A DNA stretch of 64,000 bases from Clostridiales bacterium DTU069. Its GTDB lineage: Bacteria; Bacillota; Clostridia; DSM-8532. The notes under the pieces are model-generated. The model did not search any database. It saw only the letters and a program-made list of their open reading frames with translations, and was not told the DNA's origin. Each line of letters begins with the position of its first letter. The stretch's first letter is position 1. Both the position numbers and the translations under genes were made by a program. Of this stretch, positions 38,091-47,606 are shown one piece after another. Where the stretch lies: the NCBI GenBank assembly GCA_001512485.1, contig LFRV01000093.1:1-64000 (forward strand). The letters run 5' to 3'.

Positions 38091-39155
38091 GTGGGAAAGC
38101 AAGGAAATGGAGTTTTGATGCTGTTAACGAAGGTATTGTTGGTGGTTGTACTGCTTGCAGTGATGACAATACAATCGGCATGCGCAGGCACGGCATCGGC
38201 TGCCGGAACAGGAAAAGTCGAGTTAAAACTCGCTCATTTTTTTCCGGCGACACATCCGGCTGAAACCGTGTTGGTTCAAGGATGGGCTAAAGCAATTAAT
38301 GAAGCGACGGAAGGAAAGGTAGTAATTACAAGTTACCCGAATGAAACACTTCAAAAAGCCGCAGATATCTATAACGGTGTTATACATGGCGTAGCGGATA
38401 TCGGCTTGTCATGTTTTTCTTATAACAAAGGCCGTTTCCCCGAAATGGAGGCTTTTGAACAGCCAGGTATCGTTTATAAAAACTCAAAGGTTGCAAGCAA
38501 GGTCGCATGGAACGGTGTAAAGGAACTAAACCCGAAATGCGTACAGGATACTAAACTGCTAATGGTAATAGCAACCGGCCCGGGCGATCTTTTCACGAAA
38601 AAACGCGTTACATGTCTTGAAGATATTAAGGGCATGCAGATAAGGGCAACCGGGATTACCGCCGAAACGCTCGAGCTGATCGGAGCGGTTCCCGTCGGAA
38701 TGCCCCAGTCGGAAGCTTATGAAGCATTGTCGAAAGGCATTGCTGCCGGAAACCTTGCGCCGGTTGAGGTTTTGAAAGCCTGGAAGCATGCGGAGGTAAC
38801 AAATTATCTTACAAGAACCCCGTTCCTGTATAATAATTTGTTTTACATCACAATGAATCTTGAAAAATGGAATTCACTTCCTGCCGATATACAGGAAATA
38901 ATAATTGAAGTAACAGAGAAATTCCATGAAGAAGTCGGAATAGGGCTATGGGACATGCAAAATGATGAAGCTCTTGAATGGGCTGTAAATGATCAGAACA
39001 TGGAAGTTATCGAACTGACGCAGGAAGAAACCGAAAAATGGATAAAGGCAGTCGAGCCTATGATCGAGAAATATATTCAACAGACCGGAGACGAAGGGAA
39101 AAGGGCTATAGAAACGGCAAAAAGACTGTCCGAAAAGTATAATGAAATTTATTAA
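38091..39155 (+). CDS. dctP: TRAP transporter solute-binding protein DctP
   Basis: 354 aa. An N-terminal signal segment ends in a possible lipobox (QSAC), then AHFFPATHPAETVLVQGWAKAI and the ligand-carboxylate motif MQIRATGITAETLELIG with the conserved Arg. TRAP systems take up carboxylates using ion gradients. GTG start with AAGGAGGG ahead. A GC-rich stem-loop separates it from dctQM. Confidence 0.92.
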   Translation: MGKQGNGVLMLLTKVLLVVVLLAVMTIQSACAGTASAAGTGKVELKLAHFFPATHPAETVLVQGWAKAINEATEGKVVITSYPNETLQKAADIYNGVIHGVADIGLSCFSYNKGRFPEMEAFEQPGIVYKNSKVASKVAWNGVKELNPKCVQDTKLLMVIATGPGDLFTKKRVTCLEDIKGMQIRATGITAETLELIGAVPVGMPQSEAYEALSKGIAAGNLAPVEVLKAWKHAEVTNYLTRTPFLYNNLFYITMNLEKWNSLPADIQEIIIEVTEKFHEEVGIGLWDMQNDEALEWAVNDQNMEVIELTQEETEKWIKAVEPMIEKYIQQTGDEGKRAIETAKRLSEKYNEIY

Positions 39156-39180
39156 AATATAAATTGCGGTTATTGTATGA

Positions 39181-39208
39181 AAGGCAGGGGCTTTACAGCC
39201 CCGGCCTT
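39181..39208 (+). terminator. GC-rich stem-loop between dctP and dctQ
   Basis: AAGGC-A-GGGGCT (39181-39192) pairs with AGCCCC-G-GCCTT (39197-39208) around TTAC. There is no strong T run, so it may stabilise the dctP end of the message or terminate partially, making more binding protein than permease. Confidence 0.6.
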
Positions 39209-39348
39209 AATGTTTACACTTCATTATTCCGTGATCCGCACACAAAACGGTATAAATATAGAATAACTTACAGGAAAATGCCCGTCTTTTGTTTCTATAC
39301 GGCTTAAACTAAAATATGGAGCGGTGAAATATTTGTTGGAGGGGGATC

Positions 39349-39840
39349 ATGCAAAAAATAACAGAACTGATTAAAAAAGCGAGCAAACTGATGGACACAA
39401 TCGCAGGGTGGGGAATTGTGGCGATTATGGCCCTTGTCGTTATAAATGTTCTATTAAGGGTTATATTCAACAGCCCGATATTGGGTGTCTATGAGTACGT
39501 GGGATATACAACGGCCGGAGTTATTGCGTTTTCAATTGCTTACTGCGCTCTACAGAATGCTCATATAGCGATAGAGTTTATTTTTGAAAAAATGCCTTTA
39601 AAAAGCCGGAAGATTATAAACATAATATCCGCCATTGTAATAGTTCTATTTTTACTGTTCTTGTGCGTTCAGGTAGTTGTGTATGCCGTCAAGGTGATGT
39701 CAACGGGAGAAGTGTCACCAACCGCGAAAATGCCTTTTTATCCGTTTATATTTATGGCAGCTTTAGGCATATTTGTCTTGTCATTGATTGAGTTTATTAA
39801 AATTGTGAAAGGGGTCGGGCAGGAATGTCAGCAGAAATAG
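39349..39840 (+). CDS. dctQ: TRAP transporter small permease DctQ
   Basis: 163 aa with four membrane helices. VINVLLRVIFNSPILGVYEYVG near residue 30 and FSIAYCALQNAHIAIEF are DctQ motifs. It partners DctM to form the membrane domain. Ribosome site GGAGGGGG. Its last 16 nt overlap dctM. Confidence 0.92.
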   Translation: MQKITELIKKASKLMDTIAGWGIVAIMALVVINVLLRVIFNSPILGVYEYVGYTTAGVIAFSIAYCALQNAHIAIEFIFEKMPLKSRKIINIISAIVIVLFLLFLCVQVVVYAVKVMSTGEVSPTAKMPFYPFIFMAALGIFVLSLIEFIKIVKGVGQECQQK

Positions 39841-41132
39841 TCGGAGTAATTGGAATTGTGGTATTGCTTGCGTTAATTGCGCTGCGCGTGCCGATTGCGT
39901 ATTCAATGCTTCTGGTAGGTTTTTTGGGTTTTTCCTTACTGGTTAGTCCTGCAGCGGCGTTAAATATGGTTTCAACCGAATTGTTTTCCAATTTTTCTTC
40001 GTATACATTATGCGTAATACCGATGTTCGTTTGGATGGGCTTTATCGCATATTATTCGGGGGTTGGCACCGGTCTATATACGCTCGTTTACCGTTTGATC
40101 GGACATAGACCGGGCGGTCTTGCGATTGCGACACAGGGCGCGTGCGCAATATTTGGGGCAATATGCGGTTCAAATACTGCTACCGCAGCTACAATGGGAG
40201 CAATAGCTCTGCCTGAGATGAGAAAATACAAATACGACGATTCTCTTTCCACTGCAAGCGTAGCAGCCGCAGGTGCGCTTGGAATACTGATTCCACCAAG
40301 TGTTATATTTATTGTTTACGGTGCGGCGACAGAGCAATCAATTGGAAAACTGTTTATTTCAGGTATTATTCCGGGTATTCTGCTCATGGTTCTATATATG
40401 CTTACAATATTTATCCTTGTGAAGATTAACCCTGAAATAGCGCCCGCGGGACAAAAGTTTACTTTTAAAGAAAAAATACAAGCGCTTAAAGGCGGCCTTT
40501 TTGAGATAATTATTACGTTTATAATATCGATTGGGGGTTTGTTTGCCGGGTATTTTTCCGCTACAGAAGCGGGAGCTATCGGAGCCGGAAGCATTCTTTT
40601 AATTACACTGTTAAGAAGGCAGTTGAAATGGGATGGTTTTATTAAGTCATTAAAAGACACTACGCGAACTTCAGCTATGATTATGCTATTGGTTGCCGGC
40701 GCAATGGTTTTTGGACGTTTTATCGCGGTCAGCAGGCTTCCTTTTGAAATGGCGAACTGGGCAGCAAATTTGAATCTGCCGCCTTTTATGATAATGGCTG
40801 TTATATTGATAATATACCTTATCCTTGGATGTTTTATCGATGCGCTGGCGTTGGTCCTTCTTACGGTTCCGATTTTTTATCCTGTTGTTGTGGAAGTTTT
40901 GGGATATAATCCGATCTGGTTCGGAGTGATTGTTGTTTTGGTTGTTGCGATGGGTGTTATTACTCCTCCAGTGGGCATGAATGTATTTATTATAAAAGGT
41001 GTGGCGAAGGACGTTCCTCTCGAAACGATATTTAAAGGGGTATGGCCGTTCGTAATCGCTATATTCGTATGCATTGCGCTGCTGATTATCTTCCCGCAGC
41101 TTGCGACATTTCTCCCCGGCCTTATATCATAG
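39825..41132 (+). CDS. dctM: TRAP transporter large permease DctM
   Basis: 435 aa, about 12 membrane helices. AIFGAICGSNTATAATMGAIALPEMRK (first part quoted: AIFGAICGSNTATAATMG), GILIPPSVIFIVYGAATEQS and GVITPPVGMNVFIIKG are the DctM family signatures. It begins inside dctQ (translational coupling). Confidence 0.95.
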   Translation: MSAEIVGVIGIVVLLALIALRVPIAYSMLLVGFLGFSLLVSPAAALNMVSTELFSNFSSYTLCVIPMFVWMGFIAYYSGVGTGLYTLVYRLIGHRPGGLAIATQGACAIFGAICGSNTATAATMGAIALPEMRKYKYDDSLSTASVAAAGALGILIPPSVIFIVYGAATEQSIGKLFISGIIPGILLMVLYMLTIFILVKINPEIAPAGQKFTFKEKIQALKGGLFEIIITFIISIGGLFAGYFSATEAGAIGAGSILLITLLRRQLKWDGFIKSLKDTTRTSAMIMLLVAGAMVFGRFIAVSRLPFEMANWAANLNLPPFMIMAVILIIYLILGCFIDALALVLLTVPIFYPVVVEVLGYNPIWFGVIVVLVVAMGVITPPVGMNVFIIKGVAKDVPLETIFKGVWPFVIAIFVCIALLIIFPQLATFLPGLIS

Positions 41133-41148
41133 ATAAAGTCAAGGGGAT

Positions 41149-41343
41149 TCAATATCCCCTTGACTCCTTATAATCTCTATACAGGTTTTCAATTGACCTG
41201 TCATATGTTTTTTCGCCGGCTTTTGAAAAGAAGCACCCGGGGATTTCCCCGCTTCTTCGGTGATAAGCAACGCATTCACAGCATTTACCGCGTCGCGAGC
41301 AAGGATATGTGCAGGTGCAAACTGTTCTTGATTCACAAGCCAT
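41149..41343 (-). CDS. Small Cys-rich DUF6485-like protein
   Basis: 64 aa on the minus strand. [15 protein letters not shown], then [15 protein letters not shown] and GCFF: the CxCxYPCxRxGxCCEC pattern suggests a metal-binding mini-protein, which I associate with DUF6485, common in anaerobes. ATG at 41343 is preferred with GGAGG upstream; the ORF opens at 41376. It converges with dctM. Confidence 0.7.
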   Translation of the reverse strand: MACESRTVCTCTYPCSRRGKCCECVAYHRRSGEIPGCFFSKAGEKTYDRSIENLYRDYKESRGY

Positions 41344-41548
41344 TTCATGGACCTCCAAAATGCAGATATATGACATTTTTATTATAGCAGTGACGGTTTA
41401 GAAGTCAAGAAAGACGGTAGAATGATCCGTGCGCGCAAAACAAACCGTTAAGCCTGCTTAAATGTCCCGTTGGTTGGTTACTGAACGCTCATAAACCTGA
41501 AAAGATTGCATATATAAAAAATAGGAAACCAAAACGGGGTTGTATGAA

Positions 41549-42166
41549 ATGTTTATCATAAGAAAAAGGACAATGTTTGTTGTGTTATGTGCCGTAGCAG
41601 TCTTTTTACTGGCTTTATCAATGATTCTTAACAGGGATATCGCGGTACAGGCAAAGGTAAGGGAAATACCGATATACAGCGTTGAAAACAATGAAAATAA
41701 AGTATCGATAACTTTTGACTGTGCATGGGGCGCCGATGACATACCGATAATATTGAATATATTAAAAGAAAAAGATGTAAAAGCGACTTTTTTTCTTGTC
41801 GGAAGCTGGATTGAAAAGAATGAGGAAGAAACAAGGATGATAGCGGAACATGGTCATGATGTCGCGAATCATTCGAAAAACCATTTTAAAATGGGTGTTC
41901 TTGGGAAAGAGAAGGTACGCGACGAAATAATTGAATGCGGGAAACTAATCGAAGAAATCACAGGAAAGAAAACTGACCTGTTCCGCGCTCCGTATGGCGA
42001 TTACAACGATACGGTATTGACGGTGGCGAGGCAGGAGGGGTATTATACTATACAATGGAGTTTGGAAACATTAGATACAAAAGTAAAATATTGTGAAAGT
42101 GTTGATATATCAGCATTTAAAAAAATCACCCTGCCTGACCCGCAGAGTGATTTAAGTATTTATTAA
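41549..42166 (+). pseudogene. Polysaccharide deacetylase (NodB family), 3'-truncated at the element junction
   Basis: 205 aa remain. An N-terminal membrane anchor (about 8-27) leads to motif 1 TFDCAWGADD (55-64), motif 2 HDVANHSKNHF (103-113) and motif 3 RAPYGDYND (147-155). After QWSLETLD (169-176; gene position about 42076) the sequence leaves the family: motif 4 (the D-W segment) and motif 5 (ILLHD-type) are missing and 29 unrelated residues follow to a stop. This resembles PdaB-type spore or wall deacetylases, with the catalytic domain cut. An active enzyme is unlikely. The break coincides with the change to AT-rich DNA. Confidence 0.75.
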
Positions 42167-42206
42167 ACGCTCTGTGGCAACCGCACCATGCGGTCCGATT
42201 TGCCAC
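42121..42206 (+). other. Two stem-loops at the left junction
   Basis: First, AAATCAC-C-CTGC (42123-42134) pairs with GCAG-A-GTGATTT (42142-42153). Second, GTGGCAA (42174-42180) pairs with TTGCCAC (42200-42206) and encloses CCGCA/TGCGG (42181-42193). Both lie between the deacetylase break and the 20-bp repeats, and could be part of a transposon end. Confidence 0.55.
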
Positions 42207-42268
42207 CTCCTATCTTCAGTAAAATTATAACATTTAGAAGCAGCTTTGTCTATGCTGATTATAGGGAA

Positions 42269-42474
42269 TTTTACCGTCGTTACGGGAATCTGTTTTATAA
42301 AAAAGGGAATTTTACCGTCATTACGGGAACTTACTCAATAAATAAAAAGGAAAACGGCATTTTTCCGTCATTACAGGATTTCACTATAGGTCGCTAAGAT
42401 AAAGGGTACAATACCGACGTTAAAGGATTTGCTTTAAAAAAGTGGAAAAGGTGATTTTATTGTCGTTACAGGAA
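42269..42474 (+). repeat. Five imperfect 20-bp direct repeats
   Basis: Copies at 42269-42288, 42310-42329, 42360-42379, 42409-42428 and 42455-42474 share the consensus TTTTAYCGTCRTTACRGGAA, spaced 41-50 bp. The first two differ by one base; the fourth is most diverged. Regular arrays of about 20-bp sites are what IS21, Tn7 and Tn552-type DDE transposases bind at element ends. No such transposase is encoded in the window. Confidence 0.7.
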
Positions 42475-42489
42475 ATAGTTCTGTGAACT

Positions 42490-42520
42490 ATAAAAGCTCC
42501 CGTTTCTGTCGGGAGCCTTT
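42490..42520 (-). terminator. Bidirectional terminator at the end of the giant gene
   Basis: GCTCCCG (42496-42502) pairs with CGGGAGC (42510-42516). On the minus strand it is followed by TTTTATAG and on the plus strand by CTTTCTTTT. It lies 18 nt past the minus-strand stop at 42534. Confidence 0.75.
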
Positions 42521-42533
42521 CTTTTGCTTAGTT

Positions 42534-45500
42534 TTAATTGTCGTAAACGGAGCCTCTGATGTCAAAAAGGTATGGGTATCCATTGAGTACAACTTTATGG
42601 TTCTGTCCTCCTAAGTCAATTTCAGGAAAGCGTATCTCAAGCCCGATACCGAATTGACCAGCCTTGATTAGGGTAAACTTATTGTCTGGCACAAAAGAAA
42701 GCTCTTTGGCATTTGCATTACGCTCCGTTTGCCAGTCGCTAAGGTATGGATGGACTTGAGTATAAGTAGACATTAAATTTTGTAACTCCAAAAGATACAC
42801 TCTGGAGACAATTATAATACCCTCAAAACTTTCGTTATACCATCCAGGAATTTCATCTCCGCCATTCTCCACCAATAGCTCTTTTAGAATAGCGTTAGAT
42901 TTAATAATATTTATGTCCTGCCAACGTTTAATCTGTATATTTTGTCCTTTAATATTAATTGTGCGATTACCTGCAGGGTCATAATCCGCTTTATTATCGT
43001 TGTCTACATACGCTGCAAAGGTGAATATGTTTGTATGGACATCTACTGGAGCAGCCAACCGTATAGTTGTCTTAGCGGAGAGGTCTATTACACTATTACC
43101 GCTTGGGATATAGTGTATGGTTTCAGGTGTTGTAGCTTGCAAAAGATTACTGTAATAACTCAGCCCATCTTTTTTAAGCCTTTCGATTATGTCTTTTACC
43201 ATATTGTCATATTTTTCTATAATCCCATCATTTTTGGCTTGTAGAGTTGCTCTTTGCGATTCAGGGAGAAAAGCTGGGTCTTGCATATGGACATTAACAG
43301 TTACCCTTAGTGTAGTTCCACTTGCATCTGCTTTCAACATACTACCACTCTTTAATGTTGGTATTGTACGAGCTGTTGGATTGTTGCTATTTGGGTCTAC
43401 CCATCTATCTTCTCTATCCCGACTCCAAGGGGCAAACACATCAATTTTAGACTCTAAAATCTCGAAAGTAACCAAATCATGAGACTTAAATACTCGTTCT
43501 CCATTTGCTAATATCCAAACATCTTTAAAAGGTGAGCCTGGGTCGTTTGAGTCCTGATACTGCATTTTAAAAGCAGGAAAGAAGCTAATAGGTTGGCTCT
43601 CGAAACGTATAAAGCAGGAGGGGATTAAATCAGGGTCGCCTAAACCCCAATATACACTCTCGGTTTCTAAGTCTGGAGAAGTCTTTGAACTTTGAGAAAT
43701 TGTCGGTTGTACTGTTATATCAGTTTTGGTTCTAAAAGTGTCATCTTTAATAGTTGTAACCCCATATAGCATCTCTCCAGACAATTTTACTGGAATGTTT
43801 AATGAGTTACTACTTCCTCCAGAGCAAAATCTCCCGGAACCAATAGCCGTTACAGAGCTTGGAAGTGTTAGAGAGGTTTCTACTGTATAATTTCCTCCAC
43901 CAAAGTTACCATTTGGATTGCTGTAGGCAGAAGGATAGTTACTATAATAGGGGTTTATAAAATTTAGGAATGCTTTATTTAGTTCAGTATTATTCATGTA
44001 TGCAGCTAATTGCAAGGGTTGATTATTTCCTCCGTTTCTGTGTGTTAAAAACCTGTATCTCGTAATTTTGTCAAAAGCATTATTCATGTTATCTGATACA
44101 AATGAACTTGTTGTATTAAATACAAATGTTACTCCATCATCAACCAAGGCACCACTATTTCTTAAAACAGACAACTTGGATATGTTATCAAACATTGAAG
44201 AATTCCAATACCAAGATGGTTGCACTGTTATAGTTTTAGGAGTTATATCTTTTGCATTTGAAAGAGTTTTTGAATGTCCGCAAGATACTTTGTCATAAGA
44301 ATGCAGCTTTTTTGTCGGGTCATTAGGGTCTGGATGCTTACATGAGACAGTAACATACCCATTGCAAGAGGTATTATTAACAGTTTTCTTTACTACAACT
44401 CTTGAAATTGCACTATCAACCCCAGAATTCATTGCTTTCATTAATTCATTTTCATATATTGTATTTGCGCTTACAATATTTTCAGTATAGTCGTCTGGAG
44501 ATTTAACTATAGATAATATAATTGTAATATAAATAGGGTCTCCCTTGTAAGTAAATGCCATTGGTATATTTTCGGCAGGATTTTCTTTATCATAAAACAT
44601 TATATTAAAAACACTTTTTATATCATTCAGAGAATCTATTTCTTCATTTGATGCATGAACTATAAATCTATCCCAGTTTGGTTGGATTTCTTCATTAGGT
44701 CCAATTTTTGTTCCGTCTTTTAACGTTATTGTACCATCATAACCAATATAATTTGCACTGTCTGCCGCTTCTTTTAATACGTCGAGGTAATTATTAATGT
44801 TAGTAGTTAAGTCTATTACTGGGTAATTTGGATTGCTCTGAATTATATTACTTTCATAAGAACTTAAATTAAAGTTTTTCATTTGGACAGATTTACTTAA
44901 TCCTTCAATTTCTTGTGGATATATTTTAATATTTTTAAGTAAATCTGAATAATCAACTTCTTCTTCGATAAATGCAATTGGAGTATAACCAGAATCCGTT
45001 TCTGCATTATATTTTAATGTTCCGTTTTTAATTCTATTGTATTTTTCTGTAAGAGCTGTTTCTATTCCTTTATGTTTTTGTATAAAAGTCATTGCAGATT
45101 CATCGGCTTCAGCTTGTTGTGAAGAAGTCATATCATTTTTTGTTGTTAAATTCATTTTAACAAATGGAACCGTTGTGAAACTATAGTCTTTATTTACTAC
45201 AACTACTTTTAAATAAACAGGAATTTTTTTAGAAGTTTCAGCAATTTTTTTAGAAGTTTCAGCTTTTGCAGGACCATTAACAAAAAGTGAGTATCCACCA
45301 TAATGGATAATATTATCTGTATTAGTTCCTTCGACTAATACATTCATACTCTCTGTAGGTTTATCAAACAAATATCCACCGCTATATCTTAACCAGTTGT
45401 ATTCTATTGTGAAGTTCTTTGCTGCAGCTTTGACTGCACTGGATATTGAAAACGGATATCTGTCTTTGGTTTTAACACCGTCATAATCTGATGAAACTCC

Positions 45501-46577
45501 AGGGCAGGGTAACGGGCAATATGTTGCTAAAGGTAGGTTGGCATGAGGCCATTCTGGATATCCATACCACGTCAAATCGCAAAGCCTGCAGTGGTTGTAA
45601 TGCATAACAACTTTAGGTGAACCGTTTAAAAACTTTACTACAGATTGATATCCCTCAGCACCTGCATGCATGTTTTGAAGGACTGCATCAGTTGCTGTTA
45701 TTAAAAAGTTTGAACCTCCCTTTGTTGGAAAAAACATTTTATTTGGGTCTTCGTGATAGTTAATTACAGGTTCATAGACAATAAGCCAATTGGCAAGATT
45801 ATCTGGGTTAGTTGGCAAAATATCATCAACTGAAAGTTCTACTTTTTGCCCATTATCATTTAAGTACCAAAAAGAAGCTTTTTGTTTTGTTTTATTAAGT
45901 ACATTATTAATAGCACTGCGACCAATGGCATTTAAAGAATCAGATTTTTCTGCAACTTCAAATATAATATCTCTCAAATTTTCCGATGCTAATATAGCAT
46001 TTCCATTACCTTTGAAGTAATTTACGACATTTGTGTGGTTATTTGTAGCTACTCCGTTGATATACACTATCCATCTCGGTACTCCAATATCAGATAGTTG
46101 AGAATCAGTCAACATTGTATCGTATACAGGGTAATGTTTTTCTCCTTTTTTATAATCAATTAATGCATCAAATTTGGAGGTATAAAGATTTACATATGAG
46201 GCTTGAGGCATAACATAATCATTTTTTGTAATGATTGATTGTCCGAACTTAACGAACATTGGCTCTCCATCTTTTCTGGTAACAGGAGTATTTTCCATAT
46301 CTATATATTTTTTCCCATCAGCATCTTTTTTAAAAACCATCCCTTGTGTCTCATCATTTGTTGTTGCTAAGTACAAAGTAACTTTAGCATAAGCACCATA
46401 ACCGCTTACCTGAGAATCACTTGGCATAACACTTTTTAATGTGCTTCCTGAAAAAGAGGTAGCGGTGTTAGCACGAGTTTCATTGGCAGCGTAAACTTGT
46501 GTTGTAATTAGCAAAGATATTATTAGTACAACAGATAATGATATAATCTTCATTATACGTGTTGAATTCTTTTTCAT
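42534..46577 (-). CDS. Very large secreted protein of unknown function
   Basis: 1347 aa. A signal peptide (MKKNSTRIMKIISLSVVLII..., cleavage near AYA-like VYAA at residue 30) is followed by a long extracellular body with no membrane helix and no LPxTG or S-layer motif that I see. Two Cys clusters stand out: HCRLCDLTWYGYPEW with YCPLPCPG near residue 340, and SCNGYVTVSCKHPDP with VSCGHSK near 745, possibly metal-binding. Asn/Thr-rich segments suggest beta-rich folding. I do not recognise the family. A 21-bp duplication encodes AETSKKI twice. It is the last gene of a minus-strand run with an anchored 260-aa protein; strong ribosome site AAAGGAG. Confidence 0.75.
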   Translation of the reverse strand: MKKNSTRIMKIISLSVVLIISLLITTQVYAANETRANTATSFSGSTLKSVMPSDSQVSGYGAYAKVTLYLATTNDETQGMVFKKDADGKKYIDMENTPVTRKDGEPMFVKFGQSIITKNDYVMPQASYVNLYTSKFDALIDYKKGEKHYPVYDTMLTDSQLSDIGVPRWIVYINGVATNNHTNVVNYFKGNGNAILASENLRDIIFEVAEKSDSLNAIGRSAINNVLNKTKQKASFWYLNDNGQKVELSVDDILPTNPDNLANWLIVYEPVINYHEDPNKMFFPTKGGSNFLITATDAVLQNMHAGAEGYQSVVKFLNGSPKVVMHYNHCRLCDLTWYGYPEWPHANLPLATYCPLPCPGVSSDYDGVKTKDRYPFSISSAVKAAAKNFTIEYNWLRYSGGYLFDKPTESMNVLVEGTNTDNIIHYGGYSLFVNGPAKAETSKKIAETSKKIPVYLKVVVVNKDYSFTTVPFVKMNLTTKNDMTSSQQAEADESAMTFIQKHKGIETALTEKYNRIKNGTLKYNAETDSGYTPIAFIEEEVDYSDLLKNIKIYPQEIEGLSKSVQMKNFNLSSYESNIIQSNPNYPVIDLTTNINNYLDVLKEAADSANYIGYDGTITLKDGTKIGPNEEIQPNWDRFIVHASNEEIDSLNDIKSVFNIMFYDKENPAENIPMAFTYKGDPIYITIILSIVKSPDDYTENIVSANTIYENELMKAMNSGVDSAISRVVVKKTVNNTSCNGYVTVSCKHPDPNDPTKKLHSYDKVSCGHSKTLSNAKDITPKTITVQPSWYWNSSMFDNISKLSVLRNSGALVDDGVTFVFNTTSSFVSDNMNNAFDKITRYRFLTHRNGGNNQPLQLAAYMNNTELNKAFLNFINPYYSNYPSAYSNPNGNFGGGNYTVETSLTLPSSVTAIGSGRFCSGGSSNSLNIPVKLSGEMLYGVTTIKDDTFRTKTDITVQPTISQSSKTSPDLETESVYWGLGDPDLIPSCFIRFESQPISFFPAFKMQYQDSNDPGSPFKDVWILANGERVFKSHDLVTFEILESKIDVFAPWSRDREDRWVDPNSNNPTARTIPTLKSGSMLKADASGTTLRVTVNVHMQDPAFLPESQRATLQAKNDGIIEKYDNMVKDIIERLKKDGLSYYSNLLQATTPETIHYIPSGNSVIDLSAKTTIRLAAPVDVHTNIFTFAAYVDNDNKADYDPAGNRTINIKGQNIQIKRWQDINIIKSNAILKELLVENGGDEIPGWYNESFEGIIIVSRVYLLELQNLMSTYTQVHPYLSDWQTERNANAKELSFVPDNKFTLIKAGQFGIGLEIRFPEIDLGGQNHKVVLNGYPYLFDIRGSVYDN
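45222..45263. repeat. Perfect 21-bp tandem duplication inside the giant gene
   Basis: Two adjoining identical 21-nt units (45222-45242, 45243-45263) encode AETSKKI-AETSKKI in frame. It looks like a recent slippage event and adds seven residues. Confidence 0.85.
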
Positions 46578-46635
46578 AACAATCTACTCCTTTCAAAGTC
46601 ATTTATAAAGTAGTCTAATCACCTTTATTTGTAAA

Positions 46636-46678
46636 AAATAAATGCACCAAGAGAGTTTTCATGGTGCACTTATTTTTG
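46636..46678 (-). terminator. Terminator between the 260-aa gene and the giant gene
   Basis: TGCACCAA (46643-46650) pairs with TGGTGCA (46662-46668). On the minus strand the stem is followed by TTTATTTTTTA. Some read-through would be needed to express the giant gene from upstream. Confidence 0.65.
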
Positions 46679-46701
46679 AATTCATCTTGTTTTAATTGTT
46701 G

Positions 46702-47484
46702 TTATCGAGTTTCTGTATATTTATATTCACCGTCGTCTCCTCCTGCTGAAAGCCAATTTGATGCAGTACCAATTAAAATACCAATATTACCATATTTCCT
46801 ATACTTTTCAAAAGCACGAGTAAGTATTTCTGAAGAGTACGGATTTGTGAGTAGTTGTTCAAGGTCAGCTTCAAATTCCTCTTCTGTTGAACGACCTTTT
46901 CCTATTGCTGAATCTCTTGCATACGTATAATTGAAGTCATTAGCATCAATTAACTTCTGAAACTCGGTTCTAAAGATTTCAACAGCCTCTTCTTTAGTAT
47001 AAATGTAACCATCTTTATCTTTTTTGGGCTCAGGCTGGGTTTCTTCAATTTCAAAAGGTTCTCCAAATGGCTCTTGAACTTCGGGGTTAGCTGCAGCTTC
47101 CTTTTTAGCCTCTTCAATTTTCTTGTTTTGTTCTATCATATCTTCATAAGTCATTTCAGGAATAATATCTCCTCTTTCCTCTTCATAAGCCAAAAAGTCA
47201 GTCAGTTCCTCTTCTGTCATCATAGCTTCTTTTTCTTCCTCTTCAGTTATAAGATTATCAAGTCCCTCATTATCTGAAGCAGGCAGTTCAACTTGTGAGT
47301 AATCAACTGCTGGTGTAGGTACAGATGTTGCTGAAGGAGTGAAAGTCGGGGCTCCCAGATTTTCATTAACCGATGGCAGTTCACTTTCAGGGACACGCTT
47401 TAAATATGTAAATGCACTTACTCCAACGAAGGCTACAACGAGCGCAATTCCGATAATGGCCAAAAGTTTTTTATTATAAAACAT
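46702..47484 (-). CDS. Membrane-anchored acidic protein of unknown function
   Basis: 260 aa. One N-terminal membrane helix (LLAIIGIALVVAFVGVSAF, residues 8-26), a Thr/Pro/Ser linker (TFTPSATSVPTPAVD), an acidic coiled region (EEEEKEAMMTEEELTDFLAYEEE), and a C-terminal domain of about 100 residues starting at KDKDGYIYTKEEAVEIFR. Probably displayed outside the membrane. No family recognised. GAAAGGAGG ribosome site. A physical partner of the giant secreted protein is possible but only position supports this. Confidence 0.7.
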   Translation of the reverse strand: MFYNKKLLAIIGIALVVAFVGVSAFTYLKRVPESELPSVNENLGAPTFTPSATSVPTPAVDYSQVELPASDNEGLDNLITEEEEKEAMMTEEELTDFLAYEEERGDIIPEMTYEDMIEQNKKIEEAKKEAAANPEVQEPFGEPFEIEETQPEPKKDKDGYIYTKEEAVEIFRTEFQKLIDANDFNYTYARDSAIGKGRSTEEEFEADLEQLLTNPYSSEILTRAFEKYRKYGNIGILIGTASNWLSAGGDDGEYKYTETR

Positions 47485-47510
47485 TAAAATTCCTCCTTTC
47501 CTATGTATAT

Positions 47511-47538
47511 ATTATATATCCTGAGGGCGGTACGTTAA
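47511..47538 (-). promoter_or_regulatory. Promoter of the 260-aa gene
   Basis: Minus strand: -35 TTAACG (47538-47533), 16 nt, -10 TATAAT (47516-47511), 27 nt before the start codon. Confidence 0.55.
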
Positions 47539-47606
47539 GTTAAGTTTGAGTTTTGTTAATAAGCTCTTACGGGCAACGACTGCAATAGTTCTTGTAAAAA
47601 ATCTCC

